A DNA stretch of 64,000 nucleotides, taken from positions 1-64,000 of the forward strand of contig NZ_JAKVTW010000021.1 in NCBI RefSeq assembly GCF_022489065.1. Reading direction: 5' to 3'. Under the pieces are notes generated by a model, which searched no databases, was not told where the DNA came from, and was given only the letters and a program-made list of their open reading frames with translations. Positions within the stretch are counted from its first letter, which is position 1. Each line of letters starts with the position of its first letter. Made by a program: the position numbers and the translations under genes. Below are positions 35,734-44,931 of this stretch, piece by piece. The DNA comes from Vreelandella neptunia (lineage in GTDB: Bacteria; Pseudomonadota; Gammaproteobacteria; Pseudomonadales; Halomonadaceae).

Positions 35734-36675
35734 TTAGTCTCCAATCTCGTTCGCGGCACGCCGCTTGTGGTCGGCCAGCGCCATCAGCCGGCGGTCACGC
35801 CAAGCTTGGCGCTCGGAAAGTTTCTCCTGGGGCAGCGCCACACGGCGATCCGCCTCGATCTGGTCCAACACTTTACCCTGCCAGTCGGCTGCGGGCTGGC
35901 CAGCTAAGTTTTCATAGACACCGGCATAACGGCCGACGTAGTCGCGCACACCGCCGGGGGCGTTGAGATCGATAGTCTCGAAGGGCCCCATGAAGGACCA
36001 ACGCAGCGCAAGACCTTCCCGGATTCCAATATCGACGTCTTCAGCACTTGCGTAGCCGCCTGCGACAAGTCGGAACGCCTCATGCAAAAGCGCGCCTTGC
36101 ATCCTATTCATAACGAAACCATCAATCTCTTTAGTCATGACTATGGGTTGCATACCGGCGGCCCGCAGCATTTCCGCCGTGCGGTTTATTAGCGATTTGT
36201 CGGTCCAAGGCGCTGGTACCAGCTCGGCCGCCGGCACGAGGTAGGACGGGTTGATTGGATGATTCACCATGACACGGGCGCGGCCCTTTAGCCCCTCGGA
36301 AATGGCCGAGGGAAGCAGCGCCGAGGAGGAGGAGGCTAGCACAGTCTCCGGTGCAGCCACCGCATCAAGCCGCGCAAAGATTTCCCGTTTTATCACAAGA
36401 TTCTCGAAGGTGCTTTCCTGTACGTGAATGGCACCATCAAGCGCTTCTTCTAACGTGCTGGCTGTGTGGATGCGCGCCAAAGCATCGGTGGCGGTGCAGT
36501 CGATGAGGCCGAGTTGTTCCAACTCAGGTAGTACCTCGGCACAAAAGGCGCGGGCGGCTTCGGATGCCTCGGGCTTGGCGTCCCATAAACGAACCTCGTG
36601 GCCCGCTCGGGCGAAGACTATCGCCCAGGACCGTCCAATCAGTCCTGAGCCGATACAAGCGACAGGAGCTAACAT
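35734..36675 (-). CDS. 3-hydroxyacyl-CoA dehydrogenase family enzyme (3-hydroxy acid dehydrogenase)
   Basis: 313 residues from the ATG at 36675, which overlaps the SDR stop (ATGA) and has GGAGG eight bases upstream. NAD motif VACIGSGLIGRSWAIVFARAG, VQESTFENLVIKRE, LASSSSALLPSAIS, NHPINPSYLVPAAELVPAPW and MTKEIDGFVMNRMQGALLHE. Same enzyme class as the gene at 29308 and again next to a BKACE gene. It probably oxidises the C3 hydroxyl of a sugar acid, as L-gulonate 3-dehydrogenase does. Confidence 0.9.
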   Translation of the reverse strand: MLAPVACIGSGLIGRSWAIVFARAGHEVRLWDAKPEASEAARAFCAEVLPELEQLGLIDCTATDALARIHTASTLEEALDGAIHVQESTFENLVIKREIFARLDAVAAPETVLASSSSALLPSAISEGLKGRARVMVNHPINPSYLVPAAELVPAPWTDKSLINRTAEMLRAAGMQPIVMTKEIDGFVMNRMQGALLHEAFRLVAGGYASAEDVDIGIREGLALRWSFMGPFETIDLNAPGGVRDYVGRYAGVYENLAGQPAADWQGKVLDQIEADRRVALPQEKLSERQAWRDRRLMALADHKRRAANEIGD

Positions 36676-37460
36676 CACAGTGCCTCCACGTTGCCATCAA
36701 CGGGAAAACTCTGGCCCGAAAGGTTTCTCCCAGCCTCTGAGATCAAATAGGCTGCCATGTCCGCCACATCCTCTGGAGGGGTCATTCGGCGCAGCGAAAT
36801 GCGTCCAAGGTACTCCGCTTTCATATGCTCGTAGCTAACGCCAGTTTGCTCAGCACGGGCAGTAATCACGTTCTCCATACGCGGCCCTTCGATGATCCCT
36901 GGCAGGATTGCGTTGGCCCGGATGTTCGACGGTCCCAGCTCTTTGGCCAAGGATTGGGTGAAGCCGATGACACCCCATTTGGCTGAGGAATAGGGAGTGC
37001 GGTAAGCATATCCGAACTTCCCCGCTGACGAGGAGATGTTGACGATGGCGCCGCCACCGGCGGCTTTAAGCATGGGCACTGCGTGTTGCGAGCACAGGAA
37101 CTGACCGGTCAGACAGATATCGATGCAGCGCTTCCAGTCGGCAAGCGGTATCTCCTCGACACCGCCAGTTGGCCCGGAGATTCCAGCGTTATTCACTAGG
37201 GCGTCGAGACCGCCGAGCTTTGTCTTTATTGCAGCGAAGAAATCTGCGACCTGAGCTTCGTCGGAAACATCGGCAACGGTGGCGACCTCGACACCCAGCT
37301 CTTCTGCCGCGGCGTCGAGCGACATCTTATCCACGTCACAGATAGCGACTCGGGCTCCTTGCTGTATCAGCCCCCGTGCGATGCAGAAGCCGATTCCCCC
37401 GGCCCCAGCGGTAACGGCCACACGCAAACCGCTTAGGCCTGGCAATTTCATACTAGTCAT
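36675..37460 (-). CDS. Short-chain dehydrogenase (sugar or sugar-acid dehydrogenase-like)
   Basis: 261 residues. NAD motif TAGAGGIGFCIARG, VNNAGISGPTGGVEE, NISSSAGKFGYAYRTPYSSAK with the catalytic Ser, Tyr and Lys, and the end LSGQSFPVDGNVEAL. It resembles dehydrogenases of sugars and sugar acids. With the lactonase in the operon, it may oxidise the sugar at C1; alternatively it acts at C3 of the acid, as the SDR-type deoxyribonate dehydrogenase does. Confidence 0.9.
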   Translation of the reverse strand: MTSMKLPGLSGLRVAVTAGAGGIGFCIARGLIQQGARVAICDVDKMSLDAAAEELGVEVATVADVSDEAQVADFFAAIKTKLGGLDALVNNAGISGPTGGVEEIPLADWKRCIDICLTGQFLCSQHAVPMLKAAGGGAIVNISSSAGKFGYAYRTPYSSAKWGVIGFTQSLAKELGPSNIRANAILPGIIEGPRMENVITARAEQTGVSYEHMKAEYLGRISLRRMTPPEDVADMAAYLISEAGRNLSGQSFPVDGNVEAL

Positions 37461-37473
37461 TGTCTCTTCTCCT

Positions 37474-39552
37474 TCATTCCTTGATTGCGACCACTGCCGC
37501 CAGGATTAATACTCCGAAGAACACCGCTCGGAAAGCGCTTGGCAGTGACGTACCCGCCAACAACATCTGCATTGCAGTCAGCAGCAGTGCCCCACCCAAC
37601 ATCCCTACGTAATGGCCCCGGCCACCGGTGATGAGGGCGCCGCCAACCACCACAACGGCAATCGAGGGCAGCAGATAATCATCACCCATGCCAAGGCTTG
37701 CTTGACCCGAGAATCCAGCAAGTAGAATCCCCACCAGCGCCGCACAAAGCGCTGAGAGCACGTAGACCGAAACAATTACTCGTCCGACGGGCACGCCCGA
37801 CAAGCGTGCAGCAAGCTCACTGTTGCCCACGGCATAGACCTGACGACCGAATTTGGTACGGTTAAGCAGCAGAATGGCGAAAGCGACAAAGACCACCATA
37901 AACAGGGTCACTGGTGTGAAGCCCATTACCTTACTGGTCATAAGCCAGCGCAGGGAGGGAGGTGCGAAGCCGGCAGGCGAGCCATCCGACCAGATCAGTG
38001 CTGCACCTTGCAGGAAGCCGTTCATTGCAAGCGTCACGACGATGGGGGAAAGGCCTAGGGCGACCACACCTAGCCCGTTGAGCACACCGATGGTGGTGGC
38101 TACGAGAAGTACGATCGGAATCGCGATCCAGAGGCCAATATCCTGCCCGCCGACGAGCCCGGTGAGCATCACACCTGAGAGTGCGATACACCAAGGTAGT
38201 GACAGGTCGAGTCCACCAGTGAGGATCACCGCCCCCTGACCCAGAGCGAGGATGGCCAGGAAGCTCGACAGCACAAGCAGGGAGTCCCAATAGCGTTGAT
38301 TGCCGAAGACATTGCTCAGAACTACTTGCGAGACGATTATCACGAATAGCAAACAGATGTAGCTCGGCAGTACATGGCGTAGCGTAGGCCCATGTCGCTG
38401 CAGAAAACTTGAAGGTGGCACATCTTCGCCGGGCGCGGTGAAGGTCAACCGTCTATCCTCTCGCGCGCGTTGCCCAGCTAGCTGCCCGGCGCGCCGCGCG
38501 CCAAGCCCTGCCTTCAAATCACGCAGTCGCTTCGACAGCACGCTATCACGCGACAGCGACCCCATCAGAACGGCGATCATAAGTACCGCACTTTCAGCGA
38601 TGGTTGAGTAATAGGCTGAGACGTTCAGCGACAATAGCAGATTGACAACGATCATTAGCACGTAGGCACCAAAGAGCGGGCCTACTATGCCGCCCTTCCC
38701 GCCGCCCAATCGAGTACCACCTATCACCACTGCTGCGAAAGTCGGCAGTAACAAAGAATTACCCACCAGTGGGTCGCCCGCCCCGGTTTGCGCGCTCACG
38801 AATACACCAGCAAGACCATAGAGACCACCCGCGAGAACATAGGTCGCGAAAGTCACCGCCTTGGTATGTAGCCCAGTGGTGCCCGCAGCCTCTGAGTCGC
38901 TTCCCACGGCATACAGCGTCACACCGAAGGAAGTGCGCTTCAGCCAGAGCCACAACACGGCCACTACCAACAACAGCACCACCGGTGCAGGTAGCAGACC
39001 CGGGATCACATCCCCCAGGTAGGCCATGCCCAGCGAGGGCGACACGAAACCGCCCGGGCTAGCCATTACCAGAAGTGTAATGCCCTGCACGATGAACATT
39101 ACCGCAAGCGTCACCACGATGGGCTGCAGTCGCATTACCGCTACAAAGAACCCATTCACTGCACCGACACAGGCTCCGATGCCGATGCCTATGAGGGTCC
39201 AGAGAAGAACTGAGGCCTCCTCCTGTGCAGGATCCATTGAGGTCGCCAGCACGGCGTTGACCAGCGAAACAACTGCCCCGGCCGATAGGTCGAAACCGCC
39301 AGAAAGGATCACTAACGACTGCCCTGCAGCGGCGATAGCAGTGGTTGCGCCGCCGCTCGCCAAAAAGGAAATGTCGAAGTAGTTCAGAGGGTAAGGGGAT
39401 AGCCCCGCATTCAGCCACATCAGTGCCAAAAAGACAAAGACGGTAACGATGACTGCCTGTCCACGGCGCGCAGCGAGCATCATCCCATTTAAGCTCCCAC
39501 CAAGCATTCCGAACCGATAGCGAAATCTCTGTTTTCTCGCCTGATCCATCAT
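37474..39552 (-). CDS. Fused double ribose-type ABC permease (RbsC-RbsC)
   Basis: 692 residues, twice the usual permease length. The first half (about 25-335) contains AAAGQSLVILSGGFDLSAG and VVIGGTRLGGGKGG. A charged linker of about 60 residues (LKAGLGARRAGQLAGQRA) follows, then a second full copy (about 395-692) with ALGQGAVILTGGLDLSLPW and VVVGGALITGGRGHY. Each half is a complete BPD-2 permease of 8-10 helices. The product can supply both membrane subunits from one chain and pairs with the double-domain ATPase encoded upstream, overlapping by 4 bp. Confidence 0.92.
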   Translation of the reverse strand: MMDQARKQRFRYRFGMLGGSLNGMMLAARRGQAVIVTVFVFLALMWLNAGLSPYPLNYFDISFLASGGATTAIAAAGQSLVILSGGFDLSAGAVVSLVNAVLATSMDPAQEEASVLLWTLIGIGIGACVGAVNGFFVAVMRLQPIVVTLAVMFIVQGITLLVMASPGGFVSPSLGMAYLGDVIPGLLPAPVVLLLVVAVLWLWLKRTSFGVTLYAVGSDSEAAGTTGLHTKAVTFATYVLAGGLYGLAGVFVSAQTGAGDPLVGNSLLLPTFAAVVIGGTRLGGGKGGIVGPLFGAYVLMIVVNLLLSLNVSAYYSTIAESAVLMIAVLMGSLSRDSVLSKRLRDLKAGLGARRAGQLAGQRAREDRRLTFTAPGEDVPPSSFLQRHGPTLRHVLPSYICLLFVIIVSQVVLSNVFGNQRYWDSLLVLSSFLAILALGQGAVILTGGLDLSLPWCIALSGVMLTGLVGGQDIGLWIAIPIVLLVATTIGVLNGLGVVALGLSPIVVTLAMNGFLQGAALIWSDGSPAGFAPPSLRWLMTSKVMGFTPVTLFMVVFVAFAILLLNRTKFGRQVYAVGNSELAARLSGVPVGRVIVSVYVLSALCAALVGILLAGFSGQASLGMGDDYLLPSIAVVVVGGALITGGRGHYVGMLGGALLLTAMQMLLAGTSLPSAFRAVFFGVLILAAVVAIKE

Positions 39553-41111
39553 GTGCTCGCCTCCCGTGCAGCGGCCTTAGCCAATGGGTCTACCCCACCC
39601 AGAGTCTCCTGCATAATTGCGTTTTCTGTCAGCGTCTCGCCCTCCAGCCAGGAGGACAGCCGACCCTCGTAGAGCACACCCACTCGGTCACAAAGATGCA
39701 CAAGCTCGGGAATCTCGGTGGAGTGGAACAGTACCGACCCACCAGCATCGGTAAATGCGCGGAATAGCGCGTAGAGTTGTTCCTTAGTGCCCACGTCGAT
39801 GCCGCGTGTCGGGTCGAAGAGCAAAAGGATCCGACTCTGCGCCACCAGCCACTTGGCTATTACGATCTTCTGTTGATTGCCGCCGGAGAACGCTCCAGCT
39901 GGCATATAATGTGCACGCTCATCTACCTCGACCGCCGCAAAAGCCCCTGCGGCCGCACGCGCCTCTGCACCTTCATTTAGCAGTAAGCCACGATTGAAGC
40001 GCCCCAGCGCTGGCAGCGTGGCGTTTTGACGACCTGACAGTTTTAGGAACAACCCTCCTGTCTTGCGCTCTTCAGGCACCATACCGATTGCGACGGAGGG
40101 ATCCAGTGCATCGGCTGCCGACCGCAGGTGTAGTGTCTTACCATCCAGTTCAATGCGCCCTGCAGTTACTATCTCTTCACCGAAGAGCGCGGGAAATAGT
40201 GACTCCTGCCCCATGCCCTGAAGCCCAGCGATGCCCAAGATTTCCCCCTTATGCAGTGACAAATCAAGCTCCCGCAACTTCGGTCCTGCGGATAGCCCCC
40301 GCGTAGCGAGCACCGGCGTCTCGCCGCTGCGATCACACACCGGACGGCGCGGCGGGAAAGCGTTTTCGACCGACCGACCGATAATCAACTCAACCACTTC
40401 GTCGTCTGTCACCGCATCCACACGGGATGAATAGACCGATTTGCCGTTGCGCAGGATCGTCATCGTGTCACAGAATGCGCGTACCTCAGGCAACCGGTGG
40501 GAAATAAACAACACAGTGATGCCACGCGCTTTCGCGCCAGCTATGATCCGGCCAAGCCATTCAACATCCTCTCCTGAGAGCGCAGAAGTTGGTTCGTCGA
40601 GCAGTAACACCGAAGGGTTGCGACTAAGCGCGCGTGCAATCTCAATCTTCTGCCGAGTAGCGAGGTTCAACTCCGATGCCAACGCGTCGGGATCGATATC
40701 TAGCTCAAGTGCATCGAAATGTTGCAGCACCTCATGCCGAACGCGGGTTCGGTTCAGTGTGCCGAACAGCGTCCAAGGCGCTCGAGGCAGCAGCATGTTG
40801 TCTAGCACCGTCAGATCGGGGATCAACGTTAATTCTTGAAAAGCGGTTTGGATGCCTCTTGCGTGAGCGTCGCGCGCGCTTTTAAGGGCAACAAGTTGGC
40901 CGTGAATACGAATTTCACCGCTGTCGGGCCTAATCAGTCCCGAAAGCAATTTCATTGTGGTGGATTTGCCAGCACCGTTCTCCCCCAGTAACGCATGGGC
41001 AGAGCCGGGAGCTACCTTAAATGTAACGTCGCTGTTTGCCAGGGTCGGGCCATAGGCCTTGGTTAGGCCCTGTACCTCGATCCCAGGCACTGTTTCATGG
41101 TCTGCGGACAT
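39549..41111 (-). CDS. Sugar ABC transporter ATPase (RbsA/XylG-like, two nucleotide domains)
   Basis: 520 residues in two ATPase halves. First: Walker A LLGENGAGKSTTMKLLSG, signature LNLATRQKIEIARALSR, Walker B VLLLDEPTSAL. Second: GLQGMGQES in place of a full Walker A, signature FSGGNQQKIVIAKWL, and LLLFDPTRGIDVGTK. This asymmetry is normal for RbsA-type proteins. It powers sugar uptake with the fused permease and the periplasmic binding protein. Confidence 0.92.
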   Translation of the reverse strand: MSADHETVPGIEVQGLTKAYGPTLANSDVTFKVAPGSAHALLGENGAGKSTTMKLLSGLIRPDSGEIRIHGQLVALKSARDAHARGIQTAFQELTLIPDLTVLDNMLLPRAPWTLFGTLNRTRVRHEVLQHFDALELDIDPDALASELNLATRQKIEIARALSRNPSVLLLDEPTSALSGEDVEWLGRIIAGAKARGITVLFISHRLPEVRAFCDTMTILRNGKSVYSSRVDAVTDDEVVELIIGRSVENAFPPRRPVCDRSGETPVLATRGLSAGPKLRELDLSLHKGEILGIAGLQGMGQESLFPALFGEEIVTAGRIELDGKTLHLRSAADALDPSVAIGMVPEERKTGGLFLKLSGRQNATLPALGRFNRGLLLNEGAEARAAAGAFAAVEVDERAHYMPAGAFSGGNQQKIVIAKWLVAQSRILLLFDPTRGIDVGTKEQLYALFRAFTDAGGSVLFHSTEIPELVHLCDRVGVLYEGRLSSWLEGETLTENAIMQETLGGVDPLAKAAAREAST

Positions 41112-41178
41112 AGTGTTTCCTTGGAGTCCCGGAATTTCGATAGCTCCGGCGGCATAGACCGCCGGAGCTCAGAAGGGC

Positions 41179-42306
41179 TCAGTTTTCCGGCTGCCCTTCA
41201 AGGGCTGCGTCCAAGCCCAACTGCGGTAGCTCTTCGGAAAAGATCGAGGCGAACCATCCGGGGTTCGATACCAAGCTGGGGTTGAAGACATTGCAGCCCG
41301 CTTTCTGCTCATCCCAGCTACCTGTCTCACACAGTTGAACCGTTTCATTCGTAATGAGTGGTAGTGGCAGTTCGGTCCGCTTGTCGACCTCCTTTCCTTC
41401 AAGGATATCTACGGCAAGCTTAAATGCCATCGCTCCGGAATAAGGAGGCGCAGCGTAAGAAATGCGAGGGGCCCCGAATGGGGCGTAGGGTAACTCTGCC
41501 CCATCGACCTCCGTCCCCAACGGAAGCATCTGAATGCGCCCACCATTTGATCCTTCGCCAGCACAGGGGGCCACATCCTCGGGGGCGATCCCGGACTCGA
41601 GTTGCATAGCGTTGGCGGTATAGCAGCCAACCTGCATCCACAAACCATCCACATCAGACCAATCGCGGGTCGACATAAGCTTGTTAAGCTCCGTGCGCGC
41701 AACAGCTTGGCTCCACATACCATCGGCCTCGCCAATGACATTAATACCATCATGCTGCGCAAAAACCTCCTTGGCAGCCTGCGTTCGGGCGGTGTCGACC
41801 GACGTGCCAGGCACCCCGTTGACGAGAATAATGTCACCCTCTCCATCAAGCTGATCGACCAGCCATTCCGCCGTCTTTCGGCCCGCCTCGGACTGGTTGA
41901 TGGTAACGTTGTAGGCACAGGGCTCAGTAATCTCGCCATCATAGGCAATGATTTCCACACCACGAGCACAGGCACTTCTGACGACATTATTCAACGCTGT
42001 GGGTGATATCGGATAAACCACAATGGCATCGGCACCCGCTTGCACCATTGCGTTTATTTGCTGAATCTGGCGTTGAGTGTTGGGGCCAGCCACTTGCACC
42101 TCCAGATTAGCTTTGTCGGCATAGTCGCTGCTAGCGGCCAGCGCCTTGATCATGTTTGAGGCTTCGGCCTGCCAGTCATTCCCGCTGTAGCTCATCGAGA
42201 GGTAAATGTCATAGGGCTCCTCTTGTGCATGGCCTGGCGTTGGCACCGCCGAGTAAAGTGCAACGGCTGCGGCGCAGACAGCACCCTTGTAACTCAAATT
42301 CAGCAT
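41179..42306 (-). CDS. Periplasmic sugar-binding protein (RbsB-like, type I fold)
   Basis: 375 residues with a signal peptide (about 1-27, ending GHAQEE). Mature start YDIYLSMSYSGNDWQAEASN, then QQINAMVQAGADAIVVYPI, IIAYDGEITEPCAYNVTINQ and LVNGVPGTSVDTARTQAAKE: a peripheral binding protein of the ribose/xylose class. First gene of the operon, with AGGAGG before the ATG. It is divergent from the GntR gene at 42447, the likely regulator. Confidence 0.92.
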   Translation of the reverse strand: MLNLSYKGAVCAAAVALYSAVPTPGHAQEEPYDIYLSMSYSGNDWQAEASNMIKALAASSDYADKANLEVQVAGPNTQRQIQQINAMVQAGADAIVVYPISPTALNNVVRSACARGVEIIAYDGEITEPCAYNVTINQSEAGRKTAEWLVDQLDGEGDIILVNGVPGTSVDTARTQAAKEVFAQHDGINVIGEADGMWSQAVARTELNKLMSTRDWSDVDGLWMQVGCYTANAMQLESGIAPEDVAPCAGEGSNGGRIQMLPLGTEVDGAELPYAPFGAPRISYAAPPYSGAMAFKLAVDILEGKEVDKRTELPLPLITNETVQLCETGSWDEQKAGCNVFNPSLVSNPGWFASIFSEELPQLGLDAALEGQPEN

Positions 42307-42412
42307 GTGACCTCCTATTGTTTAAGCGGCTTCTTACGAGCCGTTTTTTTAAGATAGGTAGTTTTTGATTTTTGATCAATTATTGAAAGGTATACTTTAG
42401 GGGCAGCAGGCG

Positions 42413-42418
42413 TATAAT
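42413..42418 (+). promoter_or_regulatory. -10 element for the GntR gene
   Basis: TATAAT lies 29 bases before the ATG at 42447, but no good -35 at normal distance is seen. The divergent region upstream is AT-rich and may hold operators. Confidence 0.4.
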
Positions 42419-42446
42419 TGGAGCAAAGAAACAAGGATTGAAATCG

Positions 42447-43112
42447 ATGTTTGAAGGAGTGATGCCGCTGAAGCATGAGACCTTGCAGTCACAAGTGCAT
42501 CAGCAATTATGCGAGCTGATTCTCCAAGGTGCCTTTGTGCCTGGAGAGTCAGTGACGGTGGCGCGTATCGCTAAGGCTCTAGATGTGAGTCCCATGCCAG
42601 TCCGCGAGGCGATCTCGCAGTTAATGGCGCTCGGAGCATTGACCGTGGTCTCCGGGCGATCCGTCGGCGTGCCCCGGCTAGGTCCTGCAGAGCTTGCCGA
42701 TCTACGTAAGGTTCGTATCGAGGTCGAGACAACCGCATTACGTTGGGCGGTCGCGGCTGCGGACGAGGACTTTATCGATCAGCTGGCCGGAATCCTTGCC
42801 GAGATGGAAAAAGCCGAGAAGGCCGGGCGGGTTAAGGAATTCATCCATGAAAACTACAAGTTCCATTTCGCCATCTACCAGCATGCGGGATCGCCGTTAC
42901 TTCTCGATATCATCGCGACGCTATGGTTGAGAATAACGCCGCAGTTCCACCTTTTGCAGTCATCGGGGCACTATCGCGTGTCAAATAGCCAGCATCGCGA
43001 CCTTTTGGTAGCAATCTCTTCCCGTGATACCGAGGCTGCCGTAGTAGCGCTGAAGGCGGATATCGACAGCGCGTATGCTGTGATAAGTATGGCGATCGGC
43101 GAGAGGCAGTGA
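42447..43112 (+). CDS. GntR-family regulator, FCD (FadR) subgroup
   Basis: 221 residues from the ATG at 42447, with AAGGA nine bases upstream; ATG 42462 is a second choice. N-terminal winged HTH (LQSQVHQQLCELILQGAFVP, VARIAKALDVSPMPVREAI, LMALGALTVV), then the all-helical FCD ligand domain with metal-binding residues typical of the group (LRKVRIEVETTALRWAV, ENYKFHFAIYQHAGSPLL, SNSQHRDLLVAI). Divergent from the sugar ABC/BKACE operon and probably its ligand-controlled repressor. Confidence 0.9.
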   Translation: MFEGVMPLKHETLQSQVHQQLCELILQGAFVPGESVTVARIAKALDVSPMPVREAISQLMALGALTVVSGRSVGVPRLGPAELADLRKVRIEVETTALRWAVAAADEDFIDQLAGILAEMEKAEKAGRVKEFIHENYKFHFAIYQHAGSPLLLDIIATLWLRITPQFHLLQSSGHYRVSNSQHRDLLVAISSRDTEAAVVALKADIDSAYAVISMAIGERQ

Positions 43113-43553
43113 GACCGCCTCCCGTCATGTTGGGGCCGTGGTCAGACTAAAGCGGGAATGTGCATTCTCCACTACGTTGCGCCCGAAGGTGTCCGATTAC
43201 AGTCGTTTCCTACGCCCCCCTGCCCCAGAAGGCCCGAATTGGTCGAGTCGCAAAACGGAAATAGAAGGTCACTTGTTCACGGTTCTCACTATGCACTAAC
43301 GGTAATGATTAACGACTCAAGAACTCGGCAAACTGCATCAGCTCTTTTCAATGCTGCTGAAAGAAACCGCGCCTGACACGCCGAACCGCCGCAATATTCT
43401 GGCAACATTCGAAAATATCGAGCGCACCATGGGCTGTGGCGCAAGGCCGTCATGCCAATACTAAGCCGTTCTATAGCCCTTTTCGGCAGGTAAGGTTTTG
43501 GGCCCTCCGAGCTCCACCACCCCGATGGTTTCGCGCTTGATCGTGGTCGCTTC
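43113..43553. other. Gene-free stretch
   Basis: No gene was recognised. On the plus strand around 43330-43440 a piece reads LHQLFSMLLKETAPD and NRRNILATFENIERTM, which looks like former coding DNA of an unknown family without start or end. Confidence 0.3.
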
Positions 43554-43823
43554 TTATTGCGCTATCGGGAGGCTCTTTATATAAGCCTCGATAGCCTCAC
43601 GAACTTGCTTTGTTATTGGGAGATGGTGCTTCTCGGCCTGCCAGTGCTGGTGGAAGCGTACGACAGTTTCGTGAGCCGTATCCATAACAAGCTTTTCGGC
43701 AATGGCGACTTTGGCTGCCAAATGCTCAAACTCGTCGTTGGTCAGTTCGGCGAAGGGACGAGTCCGGCTGATCTTGAGTCCCATAACGTCGTTGGGGATA
43801 TAGGGGATGGTCGAAAGTACCAT
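43554..43823 (-). pseudogene. HipA-like toxin kinase, C-terminal fragment
   Basis: 89 residues matching only the end of a HipA-type kinase: LKISRTRPFAELTNDEFEHL, EKLVMDTAHETVVRFHQHW and LPITKQVREAIEAYI. The kinase core and a HipB antitoxin gene are absent on either side. A dead remnant of a persistence/toxin module, left between two catabolic blocks. Confidence 0.72.
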
Positions 43824-43935
43824 AAGGCTACATCATCCACTCATTGACGGTGTTGCGTTCAGAAACTGCACCCGTCAACTGGCTACCAATCGTTCGAATA
43901 CTGCTGTCGCAAGTCGATACTGACTGCCATCGGGT

Positions 43936-44931
43936 TCAACGCGCCCGTACAGCATCCTTTTGAATGATACGGGCTAAATACTCCGGAATTTTGACTTCCG
44001 GGTTGTCTCGAAATTGCTCCAAACGATGTTGCACCTTCGACTCAGACGCCGTGAGGTGCCTGAATAGGGATTTGCGTGCCTGTTCTGACTTTCGTAAAAG
44101 CATCAAGCTGAAAACTTCCCGGTGTTCATCAAAGAAGGGATCACTTTGGGGAAAGTCGATCTTGCCCCCCAGCAGGTGCTTGCTAATCAGCAGTATGGGA
44201 CGTGTACGTTGCAGCATGGTCACGACCTCATCGTTTCCACCAGCCACCATGGCATGCTGATGAAGATCATTTTCCAGTTCGTCGAGAAGCCTGCCCTGGA
44301 TATTGGGGTATTGGTTTTCGGCACTGTCTAGACGCTCAATGTACCGTTTGATATCGGAATCAGGGAGGCGACCAGTGGCTTGAGCGATCATGAAAGGTTC
44401 AAGCTGCTGTCGAGCCGCATACAGTTGGTGAAGACGGTCGTCATCCAGTGGTACCACCGTCCAACTGCTGTATTTATTGTTTTCAACCAAACCCAGGGAC
44501 TGTAGATAAAGCAGAATCTTCTGCGTGGTGGTCCGGCTGACGTCAAGTGACTTAGCGAGCTTCAGTTCGTTTAGTTCCATGCGGCCCAGCATCGAGCAAT
44601 AAACGATGTCACGCTCAATCTCTTCGGCAAACTTCCTCCAGGAGTCGATGCGCCGTACAGACACCTCTCCACCGGCTAGTGAGAAATCCTTCTCGGTAAT
44701 CTGTCGTCTGATTACCTCTTTCGGTTGGTTCCCGACCAAATATCCTCTTCCGTCGAAACGACTGATTTTCTCTTCGTCGTGAAGCCTTGCGAGCGTTTGG
44801 CGAACTGGAGAGCGACTTAACTTGAAAATCTCAGAAATGTTGCTTTCCAGCAGCACAAGACCAGTTTCAAGGTGGCCACACTCCATGCTCTCGACCAATA
44901 TGTGGTAGAGCTGATCTTTTAGAGTACCCAT
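43936..44931 (-). CDS. GntR-family regulator with two winged-helix domains
   Basis: 331 residues from the ATG at 44931 (MGTLKDQLYHILVESMECGH), preceded by GGAG; the frame extends to 45060, but that part reads like non-coding DNA. A first wHTH about 1-70 (NISEIFKLSRSPVRQTLARL) is followed by a second about 105-165 (LAKSLDVSRTTTQKILLYLQ, LGLVENNKY), then an FCD-like helical domain about 170-325. Two HTH segments in one chain are unusual for this family. It probably regulates the sugar-acid genes at 45428-52616. Confidence 0.85.
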   Translation of the reverse strand: MGTLKDQLYHILVESMECGHLETGLVLLESNISEIFKLSRSPVRQTLARLHDEEKISRFDGRGYLVGNQPKEVIRRQITEKDFSLAGGEVSVRRIDSWRKFAEEIERDIVYCSMLGRMELNELKLAKSLDVSRTTTQKILLYLQSLGLVENNKYSSWTVVPLDDDRLHQLYAARQQLEPFMIAQATGRLPDSDIKRYIERLDSAENQYPNIQGRLLDELENDLHQHAMVAGGNDEVVTMLQRTRPILLISKHLLGGKIDFPQSDPFFDEHREVFSLMLLRKSEQARKSLFRHLTASESKVQHRLEQFRDNPEVKIPEYLARIIQKDAVRAR

